NCBI RefSeq assembly: GCF_014898055.3
Contig: NW_023601212.1
Location: 49,030,329-49,094,328, forward strand
Reading direction: 5' to 3'
Source of the DNA: Talpa occidentalis
Taxonomy: Eukaryota; Chordata; Mammalia; Eulipotyphla; Talpidae
Length of the DNA: 64,000 nt
Notes under the pieces: model-generated
What the model was told of the DNA's origin: nothing
What the model saw: only the letters and a program-made list of their open reading frames with translations
The model's database searches: none
In this document: positions 33,399 through 43,774 of the stretch, one piece after another
Layout: each line of letters starts with the position of its first letter
How positions within the stretch are numbered: position 1 is the stretch's first letter
Translations under genes and position numbers: made by a program

Positions 33399-33483
33399 CG
33401 AACATCTGAATGTGCCCTTTGGTGATGGGGTTGAAGCTGCCGCAAGCAAGCAGGATAACGTGTGTCTTGGTGGTCTCGGTCAT
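33399..33483 (-). CDS. NMNAT2: NMNAT2 coding exon 1 (partial gene: first 28 codons plus one base)
   Basis: Read on the minus strand from the ATG at 33483 the frame gives [20 protein letters not shown] followed by TKGHIQMF, which I recognise as the N-terminus of mammalian NMNAT2. The enzyme joins NMN (or NaMN) and ATP to give NAD+; it is the short-lived Golgi/vesicle-associated isoform required for axon survival. [10 protein letters not shown] (residues 15-24) is the family's nucleotidyltransferase phosphate-binding motif, with its conserved His24. The exon ends after ATGTTCG at 33399, directly followed by a consensus donor GTGAGT (33398-33393), so codon 29 is split after its first base. The start has A at -3 (CACCATGA), a good Kozak context. 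The full protein is about 307 residues; all later exons lie beyond position 1 of this window, consistent with a very long intron 1. What is seen: frame, motif, donor. What is inferred: transcript structure. Confidence 0.97.
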
Positions 33484-33780
33484 GGTGCGGCTCGGTCCCT
33501 CGCACTGGCCCAGGAGTCGCTTCTTTTTGTGTGTCTCGATATGTCTGCAGAGGGAGAAAGGAAGGCGAGGCTCTGGCGGTGGATGCCGTGGACTCCAAGG
33601 AGCCGCTCCAGACGCAAACCGCGTCACTCGCCGCCTCCCCTTAACGCTTGCAGCTCCGGCTAGATCCCAGACTGCTTTTGTGCTGCTCTCCGCCGGGCCT
33701 TCTCTGTTCCCTGTAGCTTCTTGCTCAGCTCTCGTCTTGGTCCCCACCCCTCCCTTTCCCTCGCTCCCTTTCTGCTTCAT
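33484..33780 (-). other. 5' UTR region open in frame with NMNAT2 (99 codons from an upstream ATG)
   Basis: The minus strand has an ATG at 33780-33778 and then no stop codon for 99 codons until the annotated start at 33483, in the same frame. The product of this stretch begins [11 protein letters not shown] and is rich in Gly, Ala, Arg and Ser, like ordinary translated GC-rich DNA; I see no domain or signal peptide. The ATG overlaps a minimal upstream frame ATG-GAA-TGA. Whether transcripts start upstream of 33780 is unknown. Default reading: 5' UTR, start at 33483. Confidence 0.6.
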
Positions 33781-34094
33781 TCCATCACGCTGCCATCCTC
33801 AGTGTTTATCTACAAGGCAAGACGTGCAGCCCAAGCCCGGAGCGTGAACACATCGCTCATAGCTAGGCGTGAGCTCTTTCTATCTCTCGCCTCCTTCTGA
33901 TTTAGTTCTCATTTCATTTCATTTCATTTAGTTTTCATGCTTCGGTCCACATGTACTTTCTCTAACATTTTCTCCTCCAAAAGTGTTTGTTATTTAAGAA
34001 TTGCTTTTCTTTCTCACTCAAAATACAAACGTGAAATTGCAATTGTTCATTTCAAGAGTATTCATCTTTGCCTTTCATTTCCCCCCTTATCTTT

Positions 34095-34318
34095 TGTTTT
34101 AAGATTTATTTATTTATGCATACAAGAGCTGGGGTACAGGCCAGAGGTGTGGTGGTGAGAGGATTCACCAGAGACAGAGTGGGGAACAACAGGCAGACTG
34201 ACTGAAATACACTGCTGAGGGGAGCAGTGGGTGAGTCAGGAGAGGTCTGCTGCACCATGTGGGTATCTCCCCTGCCTGGGGCTCGAACTTGTGCTGCAGA
34301 GGCTGTGGACAGCTACCT
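34095..34318 (-). mobile_element. tRNA-derived T+ SINE whose 5' end has become a tandem repeat
   Basis: Tail TAAGATTTATTTATTTATGC, core intact, then at 34311 (CTACCTAGGTTTGAGTTAAT) it runs into the tandem repeat at 34319-34380 instead of the usual head. Confidence 0.92.
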
Positions 34319-34380
34319 AGGTTTGAGTTAATGAACTGAGTTAATGAGTTTGAGTTAATGAGTTTGAGTTAATGAACTGA
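34319..34380. repeat. Tandem repeat of TTTGAGTTAATGA-type units
   Basis: Four to five units of (GTTT)GAGTTAATGA with an ACTGAG variant. The minus-strand TTAACTCAAACCT resembles the SINE's own GGTTAAG A-box region, so it probably grew from the SINE head. Confidence 0.85.
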
Positions 34381-34559
34381 ATCCAGATCTTGGTTGCCAA
34401 GAAATCGGGGTAATCCTTTTCCCAGCATATTGGTCCTCTTTGTGGGCTGCAGCAATACTATCAGTTTAGGAGAACATGGATGGGGCATAGTCACTAAAGG
34501 CATATTTGAAAACTATTATAATCTTACATAAGCTAGCAAAGTTGAAACAAAGATTTAGC

Positions 34560-35200
34560 TGTTTACCGACAAGTGCCTCTGAGTGCTCACTATGTGTTTG
34601 GCTCTGATATAAACCTTGCTGATAAAACAGTCTTTGTCTTCATTGAGTTTACATTCTACAGAGGGAAATAAACAATAAATGGAGAATATCAAATGGCAAT
34701 TGTGCAGTACACAGTAAGTGAATACAATTCACTCTCTGACAGAATAGAGAGTGGGTGGAGGAGAGAGGACCACTTTATTTTTCCCATTTTGATTGAAATA
34801 ATAGTGATTTATATTATTATCTAAGTTTCAGGGAGAGGGGACTAGTTTAAATCAAGTAGTCAAGGAAGGCCTCTCCAGAGAGGGGAAATTTAAACTGAGA
34901 CTTAAAAACAACATGAAGGAATTGCTAGTACAAATATTTCTGGACAGGGAAGGGCTCATTGAAATGACTGCCATGCATGGGAAGGGAGCAATGCCGCATT
35001 ACCCTGGTGATCAGACAATTAAGAAGTGCTTATAAGCCAGGGTAATGAGCTTGGATTTTTTTTTAAGTGTCATAACTTAGAAAATAATTACAAAAATGAA
35101 ACTTTTAAGCAGGAAATTGATAATTTACATTTTTATAAAATCACTCTGGCTGCTAGGTGGAAAGGGTGTGCAAATGAGAAAGCAAGGAAAACCTTTTGGC
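34560..35200 (+). mobile_element. Ancient mammalian-wide repeat (same family as 25610)
   Basis: GTGCTCACTATGTGTTTGGC, TTCATTGAGTTTACATTCTA, AGTCAAGGAAGGCCTCTCCA and ATCACTCTGGCTGCTAGGTG occur in family order. Confidence 0.6.
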
Positions 35201-35509
35201 ATTTCTGTTGGTAGCCCAGGCAAATGTCATTGTACTTAGACTGGGATGTAGAGGGGTGAAGCTGATGAGAAGCAAATGGTCTCAGGCTAAGTTTTGTCAA
35301 TAGAGTTTGAGGTTTTGCAGATGAATGTAGAGACTGAGGGAAAGAAAATCTAGGGAAATGTCTAGAAACTTGCCATAAACCATCAAATGAGTGGATTGAG
35401 ATTTAAAAAGATGGCACACACACACAAAAAAAAATAAAAAGATGGCACAAATAAAGTTTGTGGGAAGACTAAGTATTCTACTTGCATACAATGATTGACT
35501 TAATAATTC

Positions 35510-35620
35510 TTTTTCTTAATTTTTAATGCCTTCTTTATATTGAGATACAATTGACTTTTAACACTTTATTCGTTTTAAGTGTATGTAATAATTCTGTATT
35601 CAGAAATCCACAAGTACCAA
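35510..35620 (-). mobile_element. Old L1 3' end fragment
   Basis: TATATTGAGATACAATTGAC and GTATGTAATAATTCTGTATT match the reverse complement of old L1 3' UTR. Confidence 0.5.
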
Positions 35621-35934
35621 TATTTATCCTTTTTGGGCTTTAAAATTCTTGGATAAATTGCTACCCCATCATACTGGTTGATTTGTATTCAAAAGCCTGT
35701 AGAGATGTGCAGTAAACATTTGTTATATTATGCTGATAGAAAATCAGTCTTAATGTGCAGAAAATTTCTAGCTTAAATATAAAAGTCCTAAGAATCCATG
35801 TGCAATTATAATGAGATTTGCATCTGTCTTGATGTGGAATGTGGAAAGTCAGGTATAGAGGAAGTCAGGGTGAAGAGAAGCTGATTTGCATATGAAACTG
35901 GACAGCTAATAATTGGGCAATTATCATAGCTATA

Positions 35935-36215
35935 GTTAAGCAATAAATATTTATTGAGGGTCTACCATGTGCCAGGCACTTGATTTAGGGTTTGTGAAAA
36001 AAACAAAGTCCCTGCTGTCATATAGCTTATATTCCAGGGAGGAAAGCAGTCCATAATCAAATGAATAGACATAAAGACAATAGGTACCATAATGAAAAAT
36101 AAATGAGGCTAAGAAGAAAGGATAAGGAAATGGAACTCCTCCTTTATTTAAGGAGGTCAGGAAAGACTTCTGATAAGGTGGTATTTGAACAGGGGCCTGA
36201 ATGAAGTAGATGAAT
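35935..36215 (+). mobile_element. Ancient mammalian-wide repeat (same family as 25610)
   Basis: AATATTTATTGAGGGTCTAC, CATGTGCCAGGCACTTGATT, CATATAGCTTATATTCCAGG and GGTCAGGAAAGACTTCTGAT occur in family order. Confidence 0.65.
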
Positions 36216-36240
36216 ATTTCCTTTAAATATGTACCCCAGA

Positions 36241-36503
36241 CCTCCCCGGTGGCGCCGCAGGTTGAGGGCAGCGTTGTGAGGCTCTCCGCAACTTTTGCAG
36301 CATGGGTTTGATTCCCGGCCAGCCAAAGAGATTCCCACATGGCATGGTAGACCTCTCCTGTCGTGCCCGCTGCTCCCCTCAGCAGTGTATTTCAGTCATC
36401 TACCTGTTCTGCTCCCCACTCTGTCTCTGGTGAATCTTCTCACCCTCCTGCACCTCTGGTTGTACCCCAGCTCTTCTATAAAAATAAACAAATTTTTAAA
36501 AAA
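36241..36503 (+). mobile_element. tRNA-derived T+ SINE copy
   Basis: Head CCTCCCCGGTGGCGCCGC, B box GTTTGATTCCC, core CCCCTCAGCAGTGTATTTC, tail AAAATAAACAAATTTTTAAA. Confidence 0.92.
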
Positions 36504-36527
36504 AGAAGTTCCTGAGTCTTAAAAAAA

Positions 36528-37345
36528 ATGCACCCCTATGTTTATCAGAGCACTATTTATAATAGGTAAGACTTGGTATCAACCCAAATGCCCAAAAATA
36601 GAAGACTGGATCAAGAAAATGTGGTATATATACATAATGAAATACTATTCAGCAATCAAAAAAGATAAACTAATACCATTCATAGCAACATGGATGGAAC
36701 TTGAAGGAATTATGCTCAGTGAAATAAGTCAAAAGGAAAAAGAAAAAATACCGGATGGTTTCACTTACAGGAGGAATATAGGAGATCAAGGGGGAAAATG
36801 ACAATAACAACAAAACAAAATAAAACAAAAATAAACAGGTAATTACAAATCAGAGACATTCTATAGGAGAGCAAAAAGGTAAGGGATCAAAACAAGGGCA
36901 AGAAGAGGACAAGGGGGCCTCCCTAGTGGTGCAGTGGTTGAGCGCTGGGTTGCGAAGCTGCCCACAGCCTCTGCAGCGCCAGTTCGATCCCGGCTGCTCC
37001 CCGGCCACCGGAGGAGGGTCCCACATGGCGCGCAGACCTCTCCTGCCGCCCACTGCTCCCCTCAGCAGTGTACTTCGGTCCTTCTGCCTGCTCTGCTCCC
37101 CGCTCTGGCTCTGGTGAATTCTCTCACCCTCCCACGCTTCTGACTGTACCCAGTGCTTGTATAAATTAAAATAAATAAATAAAGCACAAATGTTTAAAAA
37201 AAAACAAACAAAAAAAAAAAAAGAAGAGGACAAGGGACTATGGTGATGGTACATGGATGAATTGGTGGTGGAAATTATATGGGGACTACACCTAGGAAAA
37301 GAAAGCAAACATTGTAAGAATGATAAATAAATAAATCAATATCTG
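36528..37345 (+). mobile_element. L1 3' part (ORF2 end plus 3' UTR), interrupted by a SINE
   Basis: 36538-36790 translates as L1 ORF2 C-terminus ([20 protein letters not shown], then [20 protein letters not shown]). The 3' UTR is split by the SINE at 36916 and resumes at 37237. Older than the L1s at 11133 and 54793. Confidence 0.9.
36916..37221 (+). mobile_element. tRNA-derived T+ SINE, GC-rich subtype, inside L1
   Basis: Exact 15-bp target duplication AGAAGAGGACAAGGG (36901-36915 and 37222-37236). Has the GCTGCTCCCCGGCCACCGGA block. The tail is long and interrupted (AAAGCACAAATGTTTAAAAA). Confidence 0.97.
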
Positions 37346-38709
37346 GGGGAGAACATACCTGGCAGTCTCCCTCTGAGTGCACCGAGGAGACCAGGCAGCC
37401 TGTCTCCAGGCGCCAGGCCTGGGGCTGGGTACTTGGCTTCTCGCCTGCTGCATCTGCCAGAGACTTTGGCCTTCCCACTGCCTCCTGCAGGGGACACATG
37501 GAGGGGCCATGTTGGAGCTAAGATGGCACTTACCGTGGGGGTGTGGAAGGACAAGATCCTGCCTCCTTCAGTCATGGAGCTCATGTCTTCAGTAATAGTT
37601 TAAATTCTATAGATTAAGTTAACTAATTGGTTGGGATTCTAATTGTTCCTTGTAATTTTCTTCATGCAGGCCTCTAATTGTGCATCCCCAAAGAGAGCTT
37701 TCTAGTAATTGGAATTTGCAAGCATGAAGAACATGTCCTGGCCTCTGCCCCTTACTACATGTGTGACTTTATTTTTAAAGATTTATTTTTATTTATTTAT
37801 GCATACAAGTACTGGGGTGTGACTTTGAACTAGTCATTTATAGCTAAGACTTTATTTTGTCACCTGGACGTAGCCACCTCTAGTTAGTTAAGATAGCTAG
37901 CTAGCTAGCTGGCTAGATAGACACATATATTTTGCAAAATATAAACACAAAATACATAGACACAAAAAATATTTCATAACTCTATAGTATTCTGTGAAAT
38001 TGCACAGAGCCTAGCAGATAATATACACCCAAAAAACATTGGCTCTGTTATCTATGAAATGGGCATACTATTGTTTTTACCCACTATTTAAAAGCAGATA
38101 TCCCTATGAAACTCTATCAGCCAAAATGTCATAAAGCAAAGATCAATTACCATTAATTTATGTAGAAAAATTTGTCAAGCATTCCTAGATTCAAAAAATA
38201 ACTTACCAAATCACACCAAATAATACATAAAACCTAAAAGGACAGTACATGTAGTAAAATCAGGAATGATATGATAAATACAGACTGTATAAAGTAGAAA
38301 TAATGTGTGTACAGCGTAGTCCCACTTACCAGAAATAGGAATACAGGTGCACACTGGCACACTGAGAGGTGATTTGTCAGGCTGAGTTTTCAGAGGTTGA
38401 GGTAGTGGGAGGGGACAGGCATAGGAGAGAGAGGAAGTGGGTCATCCGTTAACATCTTGTCATCATCTGACTCCATCAGGGAAGTCAGGTCAGTGGCAGC
38501 TACAGCTTCTGTCTGCCTGCCTCTTTGTCCAAGGTCAAGGTTTGCTGTCTGCTGTGATTGATGTGGCTGATGTGGAAAACTTAAATTAGGACAGTATGCT
38601 GGACAACCTAGCCTCTTATATTTTTCAATCTTATAATTTTTTGAAGGCATCCAAGACTTCTTGCAAACCTACCCTAAATCTATGTGCCCTTCCAAAATTA
38701 AACCATGGA
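37346..38709. other. Mostly unassigned; includes a GC-rich block and a mini-SINE
   Basis: 37370-37570 is GC-richer than its surroundings but carries no recognised gene or repeat. A TAGC-rich tract (AGCTAGCTAGCTAGCTGGCT) lies at 37893-37912. The rest is AT-rich. Confidence 0.45.
37771..37816 (-). mobile_element. 46-bp 5'-truncated SINE with target duplication
   Basis: Only the tail (AAAGATTTATTTTTATTTAT, TTATGCATACAAGTACTGGG) is present, flanked by the exact 10-bp repeat GTGTGACTTT at 37761-37770 and 37817-37826. Confidence 0.92.
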
Positions 38710-38973
38710 TTTTTTTAAAAAGATTTATTTATGTATGAATACAAGAACTGGGGTACAGGTCAGAGGTGTGGGAGGGGGGTGAGAGGATTCGCCACAAACA
38801 GAGTGGGGAATAGAACAGACAGATCTACTGAAATGCACTGCTGAGGGGAGCAGCAGGAGAGGTCTGCTGCACCATGTGGGTAGCTCCCAGGCCAGGGATC
38901 GAATTTGTGCTACAGTGGCTGCGGATAGCTTCAAAGGTTGTTTCTTAATCACTTGCACCACCAGAGAAGCCCT
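38710..38973 (-). mobile_element. tRNA-derived T+ SINE copy
   Basis: Tail AAAAAGATTTATTTATGTAT, core GAAATGCACTGCTGAGGGGA, B box GGGATCGAATTTG, head CACCACCAGAGAAGCCC. Confidence 0.93.
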
Positions 38974-40803
38974 AAACTTGAATCTTTCTGTAATCATTGC
39001 AGCTCTGCCGACTCATAGTAAAAATCTCACACAAATGCTTCACTTTTGGTTCTGGGTGATTTCCCTTTCCAGTCTTTTGCTGTTGTGTTTGGTTTTGATT
39101 CCTATCCTTCCCTCTTGCAATTCCATCAACTCTTCATTGTCAGTTCTTGGGCATGGGATGCCAAAATCTCTCTAATGCTACCTTCATCCTCTTCCACTTG
39201 ATGCTGAGCTACTGAGGGTAGTTCCTGGGGGGTTTGGTGAGCCAATGTCCTGCTCCAAATGCTGCTGCTTCTGGAATACTGCTGCAAACAAAAGCTGAGA
39301 TTTTTGCTCACTTTTTGTCTTTTGTCATAAAAGCAAAAATCCTGTTTCAAAATCTTTCAGTTAGTAAAAACAAGTGCTAGTAGAGGTCTTTGTAAAAGTG
39401 GAGTGGTATAATGCACATTTTTAAAAATTGGGGATACCAACACTTGCCCTGTGTACTTTAAAGAGTTGCCATATGGATCAAATAACATTATATGAGAGTA
39501 AGAGACTATTTTTTAAAGCTTTAAAGTTTCAAACTCAACATATAAAACTGTTACATAAAAAACATCTATTGTTTTTAAGTGTTGTTTATATTGATGACTT
39601 TGTCAAGGATGTTTCTGGAAGTTCTAATCTTAAAGGATAATGGCTTTGAGAATGTGCCAGTGGAGAACATATCAACCAATAAAAATGAATAACCAGAAAC
39701 ATACCAACAATGAATTTATTTTGGGTGAGATTCTAAGGCTGGTTCATAATATAAAGAAATAGGAATCTCAACTCTTGCATAACACATGTACCTTAATATA
39801 TATAGTTATCTATTCTTGGGGGCTCTTATTTTAGCTTAGGTAATATAATTTGGTCCAATATTTCAAATTTCCAACAGCAAGATAATTCTTTTAGGCTGGA
39901 AAGGAACCAAAATCATTCTCCTACAGCCTAAACCTTGCAAATTGTGCCAGCTGGTTCAGTTTCCTAGTGGCTCAAGGCACAGAGACCAACCCAGAACATT
40001 TTGTGCTTGTAAATACCTGTTCTAATGGGCAGGCTTAAGTGTCTATTGGCTCTGATTTGAAATATACATATGTAAAGGCTGTTGAAGTGGGTGTGTATGC
40101 TCTCTCTACCTAGTCCAGATAAAACATATGTTTGCATCATCAGAAATCAGTAAATTCATTCCATGTTTATGAAGCTGGCTCCAAAGAAATATTAGGTATC
40201 ATCCTTTATAGGAAGAATAGGCATAGACCTAGAAATAGTGCCCTTATTTCTGAGATCCTAGTAAAAACATTATTCTGAGAAAACTATGATGTTGGGATTC
40301 TCTACAGTTCCCTACGTTTGTATAGTTCTCTTTCCTTTGCTTTCTCCATTTTTCTTCAAGATAAACATCAAGGATATAGCTGAAATGAATGGCATTACTC
40401 TCCCCCTCCTCCCCACAAGCAAATACTTTTTAAATTCATGAGGTGAAAAAATGCCCCTGGATCAGTATCCTCCAACTCTAAATCTCCCAAATCTCACCCA
40501 GATTTATAATGTCCCTAACTATTCAAGTCATATTTCTACAAATGAAAGAAATTCCAAGATATTAAACTTTGGTTATCAGTGATAAACATAGAAAAACCAC
40601 CATTTGGAAATGTGCACAGGTCTTTATAACCATAGGCATTGCATACCAATAAAATTAACAATTGCTTCTGTTAATTACATGTTTGTTGATTTATTCATCA
40701 TGGCTTCTTTCAGATATTGGGGGCATAGACAAATCACTACTGCCGTCATGAGAATAATGATCTACGTATCAAAAGTTTTCCAAAAACAGAAATAGGAGAT
40801 CAA
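38974..40803. other. No recognised feature
   Basis: AT-rich unique-looking DNA without coding signal. Confidence 0.5.
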
Positions 40804-40815
40804 AAAATCAGTTCT

Positions 40816-41078
40816 GGGTGCCTCTCTGGTGGCACAAGGAGTTAAGACGCAGCACTGTGAGGCTATCCACAGCCAGTGCAGCACGAGTTTGATCCCCGGC
40901 CAGGGAGCTACCCACATGGCACAGCAGACCTCTCCTGTCCAAACTGCTGCTCCCCTCAGCATTGTATTTCAATGCATCTGCCCATTCTGCTCCCGAATCT
41001 GTTTCTGGTGAATCCTCAGCCACTGTGTCTCTGGCCTGCAACCCAGTGGTTATATGCATAAATAAATAAATCTTTTTT
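40816..41078 (+). mobile_element. tRNA-derived T+ SINE copy
   Basis: Target duplication AAAAATCAGTTCT (about 40803-40815 and 41079-41091). B box GTTTGATCCCC, tail TGCATAAATAAATAAATCTT. Confidence 0.95.
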
Positions 41079-41214
41079 AAAAATCAGTTCTAGCGGACTT
41101 AGAAAGAACTGTAATTAAGAAGTACAATTATTCCCTGAAATGACATTTGAGAGTATCTTGCCTCTCTCCTTTAAGTCACCCTAATGGAAAATATGTTGGC
41201 TCCAGCGAATGTTA

Positions 41215-41535
41215 TTTTTTTATTTATTTAATTTTTTTTATAGAGGCATGTTTTATTTATTTATTTATTTGTTTGTTTGTTTTGTTTATACATGCGCTGG
41301 GTACAGTCAGAAGCACGGGAGGGTGAGAGAATTCACCAGAGCCAGAGCGGGGAGCAGAACAGGCAGAAGGACCGAAGTACACTGCTGAGGGGAGCAGCGG
41401 GCGGCAGGAGAGGTCTGCGCGCCATGTGGGACCCTCCTCCAGTGGCTGGGGAGCAGCCGGGGATCGAACCGGGGTCGCAGAGGCTGCGGGCAGCTTCGCA
41501 ACCCAGCGCTCAACCGCTGCGCCACCGGGGAGGCC
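41215..41535 (-). mobile_element. tRNA-derived SINE, GC-rich subtype, with extra 3' segment
   Basis: Exact target duplication CTCCAGCGAATGTTA (41200-41214 and 41536-41550). Between the left repeat and the SINE tail are two T-rich runs separated by ATAGAGGCATG, so the element carries a short foreign segment and two A-tails. The tail has drifted to TTATTTGTTTG repeats. Confidence 0.95.
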
Positions 41536-41550
41536 CTCCAGCGAATGTTA

Positions 41551-41930
41551 AATAAAAGGAAGTGTTAAATAAAAATAGAAAATATTTTTTCCCATTAGGT
41601 CAATACTTCACAACATAGTTAAATCAGATCTAACCTAGAATTTCAATCCCATGACTGCCCAAACTTATGAAAAGTAGGAAATAACAGGGGGACAGCTGAG
41701 CTACTCTCAAAGTTGCCAGGAATAACTACGGTAATTTCAGAGGAAATGGAGACATAACCAGAGTTGTGGTGGCTCCAGGTTGGTAGCTGTACATATGAAG
41801 ATTGTATAAATTCGCCTGCATGACCACATTTCAGATATCCATTACCAAAGCCCTATTCAAAATAGCTAAAGCCAAAGAGAAGATATTGATCTCTGTGACT
41901 GGGAAGTAATTTTGCATTCTTTCATGATTT
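41551..41930. other. No recognised feature
   Basis: Unique-looking DNA. Confidence 0.5.
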
Positions 41931-41939
41931 GGTCCACCA

Positions 41940-42730
41940 GGTAGAGTGACACAAAGAGAACAAAGAGAGATTTAAGAAAACAAGTTTATTATCCTTCCTG
42001 GTCCTAGAGACAGGAGGTCCCTGCCACATCTAGCTTGTAGAAATACAACAGGAGGCAGAAGACAAGAAAGGATGGAGCTTAGGTCTTGGCTTTTATTGGT
42101 ATTTCTACAAGAAAAGCAAGATGGGGCTGAGTGAACAGTTTAGAATAGTTTAGGTAATTGGGGAGGGCTTTGGACTATGGAGATGGCCTAATTGTCTGGT
42201 ACTGACACAGGGCAGCAAGGGACACTAAACCTGGCCAGGGACACCCAAATAGCTTCTAGTCATCGTCTGAGTTCTTTTTTTTTTTTTTTTTTAAAGAGTA
42301 GGTTTGACTTTTTTTTTTTTTTAAAGATTTATTTATTTATTTATACAAGCACTGGGTACAGTCAGAAGCACGGGAGGGCGAGAGAATTCACCAGAGCCAG
42401 AGTGGGGAGCAGAGCAGGCAGAAGGACCGAAGTACACTGCTGAGGGGAGCAGCGGGCGGCAGGAGAGGTCTGCGCGCCATGCGGTACCCTCCTCTGGTGG
42501 CCGGGGAGCAGCTGGGGATCGAACCCATGCTGCAGAGGCTGTGGGCAGCTTCGCAACCCAGCGCTCAACCGCTGTGCCACTGGGGAGGCCCTCATCTGAG
42601 TTCTTCACCCGCCTGCAATTGCAAGACTACTCAAGTTCAGAGAACAACAATAATGGGATTTACTTAACAAAGCAGGGAAAACAGAGTTACTGAGGCCAAA
42701 AATGCCATTTACCTCACCTGAAGTAGTCTC
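41940..42730 (-). mobile_element. LTR-like remnant interrupted by a SINE
   Basis: The minus strand reads GGATAATAAACTTG (AATAAA signal near 41980) then a short U5-like end TTTGTGTCA at about 41947. The layout resembles the LTRs at 13780-21171, but I found no certain right border or target duplication. Confidence 0.4.
42277..42592 (-). mobile_element. tRNA-derived SINE, GC-rich subtype, with extra 3' segment
   Basis: Target duplication TCTGAGTTCTT (42266-42276 and 42595-42605). Between the left repeat and the SINE tail stand T17, then AAAGAGTAGGTTTGAC, then T14: a foreign 17-bp segment between two A-tails on the SINE strand. Confidence 0.95.
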
Positions 42731-43762
42731 CAGTGTTTTCAAGTCCTAAACACAAACACTCCCAAGATGGCGTCTTCCTACCACTGCAGACCTGGAGCAC
42801 ACGGCAGCCAAATTGTAGACCAGGTTCCAACACATGAGACAGCAGGAGACACAACAGGAGACACTCACCAGAGCTGCTGAGATGTGCCAGTAAAGCACCA
42901 GACAAGCGATACTTAAAACAGCAGCTGCAGCTGCTGAATGACCCAATGGCCACACTCATGCAGCTCAGCGAGGTTCTATCCTCTGGGTCTTCACCTTCCC
43001 TGCCAGACTGTAAAAAATAGCAGCAAAACCGGGAACAGTTTCAGTCGCTCAGCTACTTTCAAAGCCTCCAAACTTTTCCTCTCTGAGGGTGACTGCTGGA
43101 AGCCTCTCTGTGTCCTTCAGAGGCCCACAACAGCCTTCTAGAAGATCCACGTGATGGGGGCAGAAATCGTTGACCCCAGAATAGCTGAAGATCTGAAAAT
43201 GCTGACTCCTGAACACTGAATGCTGGGGGCTGCTTCTGCAGTCCCTTATATTTCTTATCAGAGTCTCCACCCCAAATGTGATATTTTGTTTGCATTTCCC
43301 CCTGGGCTATCCATCCTCACCAACACCCCCTCCAAGGGATGCCACCTGTAACAGTCTTTGGCTCCAGGGACATGTTAAAGTACCTGGCCTTAGGGAGATT
43401 AAGGCAGAGGAAAATTGCCTCCCAGAGTTTTTGGGCCATGTATAAAGGTTTGGCTCTGGATTGGTTAACCTACCGGTTTCTAGCTGGGCCATCTCTCAGA
43501 ATTGGCTAGCTCAGGGAGGGGCAGTTTCTCTTCAGCCAGAAAGATTTTTTAAGGTATCTAAACATCATAATATTTTTTTTTTAAAAAGTGTGTGTATGTG
43601 TGTGTGTTCACGTCTATCAGAAGTTGAAAAGATATATGTAGCTTTAAACATAGCTGTATTCAAAAGTTCAAATACTATCATCAAAACTCCTTTTTTCTCT
43701 CACCATCCCTCCTTTCCTTTGTGATTGCTTTATTTTTGGATGGGTGTTCCCCCCATCAAAAC
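42731..43762. other. Unassigned, moderately GC-rich
   Basis: Contains a GT-rich tract at 43587-43608. No gene or named repeat recognised; an old LTR is possible but unsupported. Confidence 0.4.
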
Positions 43763-43774
43763 AAGGTGGTTGTT

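Larger units (their letters stand above)
32050..33860 (-). promoter_or_regulatory. NMNAT2: CpG island and presumed NMNAT2 promoter / 5' UTR
   Basis: CpG dinucleotides are dense here and rare in the flanking AT-rich DNA; the densest part is 33020-33700. The island covers exon 1, its 5' UTR and about 1.3 kb of intron 1. No TATA box is apparent upstream of the start, as expected for a CpG-island promoter with dispersed initiation. At 33611-33627 the minus strand reads GTGACGCGGTTTGCGTC, two mirrored GACGC/GCGTC cores containing a CRE-like TGACG half-site (33622-33626). CREB control of Nmnat2 has been proposed in mouse; binding here is inference. GC-rich pyrimidine runs near 33140-33170 and 33740-33770 could bind Sp/KLF factors. 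Exact transcription start sites cannot be placed from sequence. Confidence 0.8.

Noticed and set aside
32807..33409. 200-codon plus-strand open frame opposite NMNAT2 exon 1
   Set aside because: GC-rich island DNA has few stops; no recognisable domain, and it runs through the antisense of the real exon. An antisense transcript is possible but not supported.
33410..33847. 145-codon plus-strand open frame over the NMNAT2 5' UTR
   Set aside because: Shadow of the open minus-strand frame in GC-rich DNA.
37370..37570. GC-rich block as a possible exon
   Set aside because: No splice-flanked frame, no family resemblance; it abuts an L1 and could be another old repeat.
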